NCBI GenBank assembly: GCA_017470115.1
Contig: JAFUEZ010000018.1
Coordinates: 1 to 37,277 of the forward strand
Length of the DNA: 37,277 nt
Source of the DNA: Bacilli bacterium
GTDB taxonomy: Bacteria; Bacillota_I; Bacilli_A; RFN20; CAG-826
Reading direction: 5' to 3'
A program made the translations under genes and the position numbers. The notes beneath the pieces were generated by a model, which ran no database searches, was not told the origin of the DNA, and worked only from the letters and a program-made list of their open reading frames with translations. Positions 33,318 to 37,277 of the stretch are shown here, piece by piece. How positions within the stretch are numbered: position 1 is the first letter of the stretch; every line of letters begins with the position of its first letter.

Positions 33318-34255
33318 TCTACAATTTGATTAACTTTAAAATATTCTCTATTGCCATTATAGAAATCTTTTATACTTACAGGTTTCTTCCCTGGTTTTTG
33401 TAAACATTTTATAGACACTATTCCATCTTTTGTTTCGATAAAAAGACCATTCTTATCGTACATTTTTACTTTTCCAGGAACTGCGTTTTCGGCATTGATT
33501 ATTTCAGCTTCAAATACTTTGATTTTCTCATTTTTATATACAAAATAAGCACCTGGCTCAATTGTTAATGCTCTAATTTTGTTAACAATATTTTTTGCTG
33601 AATCAGTGAAGAAAATTTGTTGATCTTCTTCGTTAATTTTCTTAGTAAAGGTTGCTTTAGAGGCATCTTGTTTTTCGCCAATGTAGCCATCATTAATAAT
33701 TGAATCAATTCCTTTATCAAAAGCTTCAAAAGCTGCATCTGAAATCTTGTTTTTTAAAGAATCAAAATTATCTTTAGAATCAATTTTTATAACTTCTTTA
33801 TAAAACATGTTACCTGCATCCATTTCATGGACCATTTCCATTAAAGTGACGCCAGTTTCCTCATCTCCATTCATTAAAGCAGCTTGTATAGGACTTGCAC
33901 CTCTATATTTAGGAAGTAAAGATCCATGTAAATTTAACGCTTTAATTTTAGGCAAAGCTAAAACTGAATCTGGAATAAGTTGTCCATAAGCCATCGTCAA
34001 AAGAATGTCAGGAGATAATTTTTCAATTTCTTCATAGATATCTTTTATTTTTAAAGGCTGATACACTTCTATTCCATATTTTTGAGCAACACATTTTACA
34101 GGTGTTGGAGTTAGAATGTGCTTCCTGCCAACCTCTTTATCAGGTTGAGAAATAACGGCAATAATGGTGTATTTTGCCTCTATTAATTTTTCTAAAACTT
34201 TGGAACTAATATCAGGTGTTCCAAGATATAAAATTTTTAAATCTTTTTTGTTCAT
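33314..34255 (-). CDS. fmt: methionyl-tRNA formyltransferase
   Basis: Formylates initiator Met-tRNA, about 313 residues. The N-terminal formyltransferase fold has LKILYLGTPDISSKVLEKL, SQPDKEVGRKHILTPTPVK (about residues 40-58), and the catalytic segment ALNLHGSLLPKYRGASPIQAALMNGDEETGVTLMEMVHEMDAG (about 108-150) with Asn, His and Asp in place. The C-terminal OB-like domain follows. An in-frame GTG at 34273 could be an alternative start: GATAAA lies upstream such that the transcript could begin at that GTG. The ATG at 34255, preceded by AGGG, gives a more typical N-terminus. It is co-translated with the helicase gene and diverges from rpsT. Confidence 0.93.
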   Translation of the reverse strand: MNKKDLKILYLGTPDISSKVLEKLIEAKYTIIAVISQPDKEVGRKHILTPTPVKCVAQKYGIEVYQPLKIKDIYEEIEKLSPDILLTMAYGQLIPDSVLALPKIKALNLHGSLLPKYRGASPIQAALMNGDEETGVTLMEMVHEMDAGNMFYKEVIKIDSKDNFDSLKNKISDAAFEAFDKGIDSIINDGYIGEKQDASKATFTKKINEEDQQIFFTDSAKNIVNKIRALTIEPGAYFVYKNEKIKVFEAEIINAENAVPGKVKMYDKNGLFIETKDGIVSIKCLQKPGKKPVSIKDFYNGNREYFKVNQIVE

Positions 34256-34294
34256 AAACTGCCCTAAATTCACAATAATTTTATCAATTTATAG

Positions 34295-34324
34295 TTGCTT
34301 TTACTATTCTTTTTATGATATTAT
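34295..34324 (+). promoter_or_regulatory. rpsT promoter
   Basis: TTGCTT (34295-34300), an 18-bp spacer, TATTAT (34319-34324) with TG at the extended position. The predicted start site is near 34331, giving a leader of about 23 nt with AGAGAGGTAG before the ATG at 34354. Confidence 0.7.
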
Positions 34325-34353
34325 TTCAAGCGTATCGAGAGAGGTAGATAAAT

Positions 34354-34620
34354 ATGGCAAATATTAAACAACAAAAGAAAAGAGTCCTTACAAACGAAAA
34401 AGCTAGATTAAGAAACGTTTCTTATAAATCAAAACTTAGAACAGCTGTTAAAGCCGTTAGAGTTGCTGTTGCCGCTGGCGATTTAGAAAAAGCCACTGCT
34501 GCTTTAAACAAAGCATTCTCAATTATTGATAGAGCAGTTGTTAAAGGCATCGAACCAAAAGGAACAGCAAAAAGACAAAAATCAAATCTTCAAAACCTTG
34601 TCAACGGTTTAAAGAAATAA
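34354..34620 (+). CDS. rpsT: 30S ribosomal protein S20
   Basis: An 88-residue S20, very basic and mostly helical, starting MANIKQQKKRVLTNEKARLRN. It has the typical KSKLRTAVKAVRVAVAAGDLEKATAALNKAFSIIDRAVVKGI and ends AKRQKSNLQNLVNGLKK. It is one of the few plus-strand genes, a single-gene unit with its own promoter, ribosome site and terminator. holA converges on it, which is the usual arrangement in Bacilli. Confidence 0.97.
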   Translation: MANIKQQKKRVLTNEKARLRNVSYKSKLRTAVKAVRVAVAAGDLEKATAALNKAFSIIDRAVVKGIEPKGTAKRQKSNLQNLVNGLKK

Positions 34621-34647
34621 GATTTAATCTTTTAATTTATAAGTATT

Positions 34648-34675
34648 AACTTAGCGATTGCTAAGTTTTTATTTT
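34648..34675 (+). terminator. rpsT terminator
   Basis: AACTTAGC (34648-34655), loop GATT, GCTAAGTT (34660-34667), then TTTATTTT. A good intrinsic terminator on the plus strand. On the minus strand the T-run is poor, so holA may read through or end weakly here. Confidence 0.85.
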
Positions 34676-34677
34676 GC

Positions 34678-35634
34678 CTAAAATTCGGTCAAGAAGATTT
34701 CAAAAGCGTAGAATCTATCTACTAAGCTATGTTTAATTTTATAATCAAGGTCATAAAGTACATCTAAATTCTTCTTGAGTCTTGCTTCTTTAACCTTTTT
34801 TAAATTCTTAGTGCACATATAAACTTTACCTGAAGAAAATCCGGTAATTTTAGCGATTTCATCGTTACTTTTTCCAAGTTTTATTAGATTAGATACATTT
34901 AAAAGAGAAATTATCGATGAACTAATTAAATTAATTAAAGTCACTGGTTCAGCACCTTTAAGCCTTAAATCTCTATAAACTTTTATAGCTTTTTCTTTAT
35001 TGCCATCAATAAGATTATTTAAAATTGCAAAAATATCATCCTCTAATTCTGCTGAACATATTTCATAAACATCTTCTATTGTGATGTTATTTCCTTTATA
35101 AAGAATCAATTTGTTAGCTTCGTTAATAAAAACATTAAGATCTTCTTTCGCTCTATTAACCAATTCTTCTTTAGCCTCATCGCTAATTATAATATTTCTT
35201 TTTTTAAAATAATCGCTTACAAATATTGGCCAATCAGCTTTTGTGATTTCTTTAAATTCTAATATTTTACCTGAGTTTCTTGCGTACTTAACTATTTCAT
35301 TATCAACATCAAGTTTTTTAGCATTAAGTGTGAATATAATCGAATTTTCGTTGCTTCCAAAATTAATTGAATTAACTAGTTCAGCATATTCTTTTTTGTC
35401 AAAAAACTTATTTTTAGGATTCTTTTCTTCTAAAAAATAAGCGTTGCTAGCAAGAATAATTTTAGTATCACCTGTTAATGACATTTGATCAAATTCATCA
35501 ACAAGATAGCCTATATTATTCTCATTCATATCAATTTTTGTAATATTATCTGTATCATTAAAACTATCACGAATGATTTTTTTAATACGGTTTTTAATTT
35601 GTAAATCTTGATTGCCAAATAATATATAAATCAT
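34678..35634 (-). CDS. holA: DNA polymerase III subunit delta
   Basis: Clamp-loader subunit that opens the sliding clamp, 318 residues. It starts MIYILFGNQDLQIKNRIKKI and follows the HolA pattern of a degenerate AAA+ domain without Walker motifs, a helical lid (KADWPIFVSDYFKKRNIIISDEA) and a C-terminal collar domain (DIFAILNNLIDGNKEKAIKVYRDLRLKGAEPVTLINLI, about residues 202-239). It follows comEC after 17 nt, in which an extended -10 box sits, placing the transcription start exactly at the ATG. The comEC-holA-rpsT neighbourhood supports the assignment. Confidence 0.93.
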   Translation of the reverse strand: MIYILFGNQDLQIKNRIKKIIRDSFNDTDNITKIDMNENNIGYLVDEFDQMSLTGDTKIILASNAYFLEEKNPKNKFFDKKEYAELVNSINFGSNENSIIFTLNAKKLDVDNEIVKYARNSGKILEFKEITKADWPIFVSDYFKKRNIIISDEAKEELVNRAKEDLNVFINEANKLILYKGNNITIEDVYEICSAELEDDIFAILNNLIDGNKEKAIKVYRDLRLKGAEPVTLINLISSSIISLLNVSNLIKLGKSNDEIAKITGFSSGKVYMCTKNLKKVKEARLKKNLDVLYDLDYKIKHSLVDRFYAFEIFLTEF

Positions 35635-35640
35635 GTTTAC

Positions 35641-35649
35641 ATTTTACCA
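35641..35649 (-). promoter_or_regulatory. holA extended -10, leaderless
   Basis: Minus strand TGGTAAAAT, identical to the rpmG extended -10. Hexamer TAAAAT (35641-35646) puts the start at 35634, the A of the holA ATG. The clearest leaderless case in the window. Confidence 0.7.
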
Positions 35650-35651
35650 TG

Positions 35652-37277
35652 TTATAGGAAAAATTTATATTTAATTGTCCCTTCTAAATCAGTTCTTCTA
35701 ATCGTTACATTATATCTATTTAATACATTTATTGTTTCTTTATCAGGATGCCCATAAGAATTGTTTTTACCACAGCTTATAATCGCTTCTTTTGGCGTAA
35801 TTGTCTTAATAAATTCATCTAGAGAGCTAGTTTTTGATCCATGATGTCCAACTTTTAAGTAATCTATATCTAACGATGGATAATTATTAATAATAGCTTT
35901 TTCTATTGTTTTTGGTGCATCACCCATAAAAAGAAATGAGCAATTTGCTATATTTGCATATAAAACTAGTGATTTACTATTTTCATCATCGAATAAATAA
36001 TCGTAAGTATTTAAATTTCTAATATAAATTTCTTCGCTTTGATATTCCTCACAATTGTTATAATCAAAGATCTTATCAACCATGAAATATTTTTTTAAAC
36101 TGTTTAATGCGTAATAATGGTCTGTATCATAATGAGAAATATAAACCTTATCGATTTTATAAATCTTATTTTTTCTAAAATAAGGTATCAAATTTTCTGT
36201 TGCTAAGTCATGATATAAAGATCCTCCTGTATCAATTAAAATGTTTTCGCCTTTTAAGCGTAAAAGACAAGCGTCACCCTGCCCTATGTTAATGAAAGAA
36301 ACTTCAACGCTATTAAGTCTTTCAAAAGGTATAAAATGTGTTAATGCTAATATTGATAGGAGATAAAATGTAGACAGTTTACACTTTAAATTATTCACTT
36401 CTGCAAAATATAGAAAGATGATAACCATCGCAAAATATAATACTGTTGTGAACTGATTTAATGGTGGCCCGTTTATATTTAAAGCATGAAAATTTATAAA
36501 AGATAATGCATCGTAACTCTTATTTATTAAAAATTCCATAAAACTAAACTTAAGCATGAATAATGAGGGATAAATGATCAATACAATAAATTTGATCAAT
36601 GGAGAAAAACATATATTTAAAATTAGATTTATGAGATTTATTGAATGATTTAATGTCAAATTAAATGGAATTAAAATTAAAAACACAATGCACGCACTAA
36701 CAAGCTTTCGAAATATTTTCCTTTTTTGTCTTAATAGCGTTGATGAAAAATATAGTAAGAACGATATACTCATTCCAATTTGCATTGAAACTTCTTCTAA
36801 CGCAAATTTATTAAGAAGCAAGATAATTAAATATATGATTGATTTAGTTTCTAATTCGTTTAGAGAAAGATTTTTCCTCTCGATGATTAATCTTAAGGTT
36901 TTTCCTAAAAAGATTCTTAGAAATGTTATATTAAACAAATTTAATGAAAACCATGGTAAAAATAAAATATATGTAATGTACTTCTCTCTTCCCTTTTTTA
37001 TAAATTTAGATAGAAGATCATTAATAAGTTTATATACACCATTTATATGAATTCCGGATAAAGAAATAAGAATAAATGAACCAGAATTTCTAAGTTCTTT
37101 TATTAACGAATCTCCGTAATCAACATCTCCAAAAAGTAAACTTTTGACTAAAGTTTTTGAAGCATCGCTTTGATATAAATCTAATATTTTGTTCTTTATC
37201 TCTAAAGAATTTATAGGGAAATTGAATTTATGCACGAGATTATTGATAAAGATCTGTCGATTTATACCTCTACTAGC
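35652..37277 (-). CDS. comEC: ComEC/Rec2-family DNA uptake channel, 5' end outside the window
   Basis: Inner-membrane channel for single-stranded DNA uptake during competence. The reading frame stays open to the window edge, so the N-terminus is missing; a GTG at 37235 is just an internal codon. The Competence domain core is KSLLFGDVDYGDSLIKELRNSGSFILISLSGIHINGVY, followed by many membrane helices. The C-terminal metallo-beta-lactamase domain has VSFINIGQGDACLLRL, DTGG, SHYDTDHYYALN, FLFMGDAP, VGHHGSKTSS and YGHPDKETINVL, so metal ligands are retained. About 542 residues are visible. Other competence genes are not in the window. Confidence 0.92.
   Translation of the reverse strand, partial: ASRGINRQIFINNLVHKFNFPINSLEIKNKILDLYQSDASKTLVKSLLFGDVDYGDSLIKELRNSGSFILISLSGIHINGVYKLINDLLSKFIKKGREKYITYILFLPWFSLNLFNITFLRIFLGKTLRLIIERKNLSLNELETKSIIYLIILLLNKFALEEVSMQIGMSISFLLYFSSTLLRQKRKIFRKLVSACIVFLILIPFNLTLNHSINLINLILNICFSPLIKFIVLIIYPSLFMLKFSFMEFLINKSYDALSFINFHALNINGPPLNQFTTVLYFAMVIIFLYFAEVNNLKCKLSTFYLLSILALTHFIPFERLNSVEVSFINIGQGDACLLRLKGENILIDTGGSLYHDLATENLIPYFRKNKIYKIDKVYISHYDTDHYYALNSLKKYFMVDKIFDYNNCEEYQSEEIYIRNLNTYDYLFDDENSKSLVLYANIANCSFLFMGDAPKTIEKAIINNYPSLDIDYLKVGHHGSKTSSLDEFIKTITPKEAIISCGKNNSYGHPDKETINVLNRYNVTIRRTDLEGTIKYKFFL

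Noticed and set aside
34256-34273. GTG at 34273 as the fmt start
   Set aside because: It would add six residues not typical of Fmt and contains the AGGG ribosome site for the ATG at 34255. It is kept only as an alternative, because a -10-like GATAAA would fit a leaderless GTG start.
37235-37235. GTG at 37235 as the comEC start
   Set aside because: The frame is open to the end of the window with sensible residues, and a ComEC starting here would be missing its N-terminal domain. The gene most likely begins outside.

Overview
The window is an AT-rich, gene-dense chromosomal segment. It carries the conserved Bacilli housekeeping neighbourhood: comEC-holA-rpsT, lepA-hemW-hrcA-grpE-dnaK-dnaJ-rsmE-mtaB, rpsU, ybeY-cdd-era-recO-glyS-dnaG-sigA-trmK-nif3, then the ispH position, cshB, nfo, ispG, rpmG and efp. 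The EF-P loop is of the NKTAMR type I recall from mycoplasmas, and many genes appear leaderless, so I place the organism in an uncultured or little-studied Bacilli lineage near the Mollicutes. It keeps the standard code: TGA ends trmK, glyS, cdd, recO, mtaB, fmt and a hypothetical gene, often in ATGA overlaps with the next gene, and Trp is TGG. Most genes lie on the minus strand. Nothing points to a phage, IS element, CRISPR array, tRNA or rRNA, and no gap between genes exceeds about 220 bases.

Layout. At 1-900, plsY is on the plus strand. At 1104-2683, rpmG, an MBL hydrolase, efp and a YneF-like gene form a minus-strand operon. At 2773-7020, ispG and an IspH-like gene (plus) face nfo, cshB and nif3 (minus). 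At 7007-15481, the macromolecular-synthesis cluster runs ybeY-cdd-era-recO-glyS-dnaG-sigA-trmK-nif3. At 15563-18030 are an ATPase-less C39 peptidase/membrane protein, rpsU, deoC and rpmF. At 18153-26192 is the heat-shock operon (dual CIRCE, hrcA, grpE, dnaK, dnaJ) followed by a zinc-ribbon/TM2 gene, rsmE, an orphan and mtaB. At 26199-30952 are hemW, a small membrane protein, a degenerate Fic-domain protein and lepA. At 30972-37277 are a nuclease-helicase fusion, fmt, rpsT, holA and the 3' part of comEC.

Most unusual points. (1) The gene at the ispH position keeps the IspH fold signature but has lost all three Fe-S cysteines and the active-site histidines. (2) hrcA has an in-frame TGA, with the conserved family C-terminus continuing intact behind it. 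(3) An 11-bp-period TAGTA array recurs at four loci, always in the sense orientation at or after a gene 3' end. (4) At least seven operon-first genes have a -10 box placing the predicted start site 0-3 nt from the start codon. (5) A Fic protein and a C39 transporter-like protein each lack their defining catalytic or motor part.
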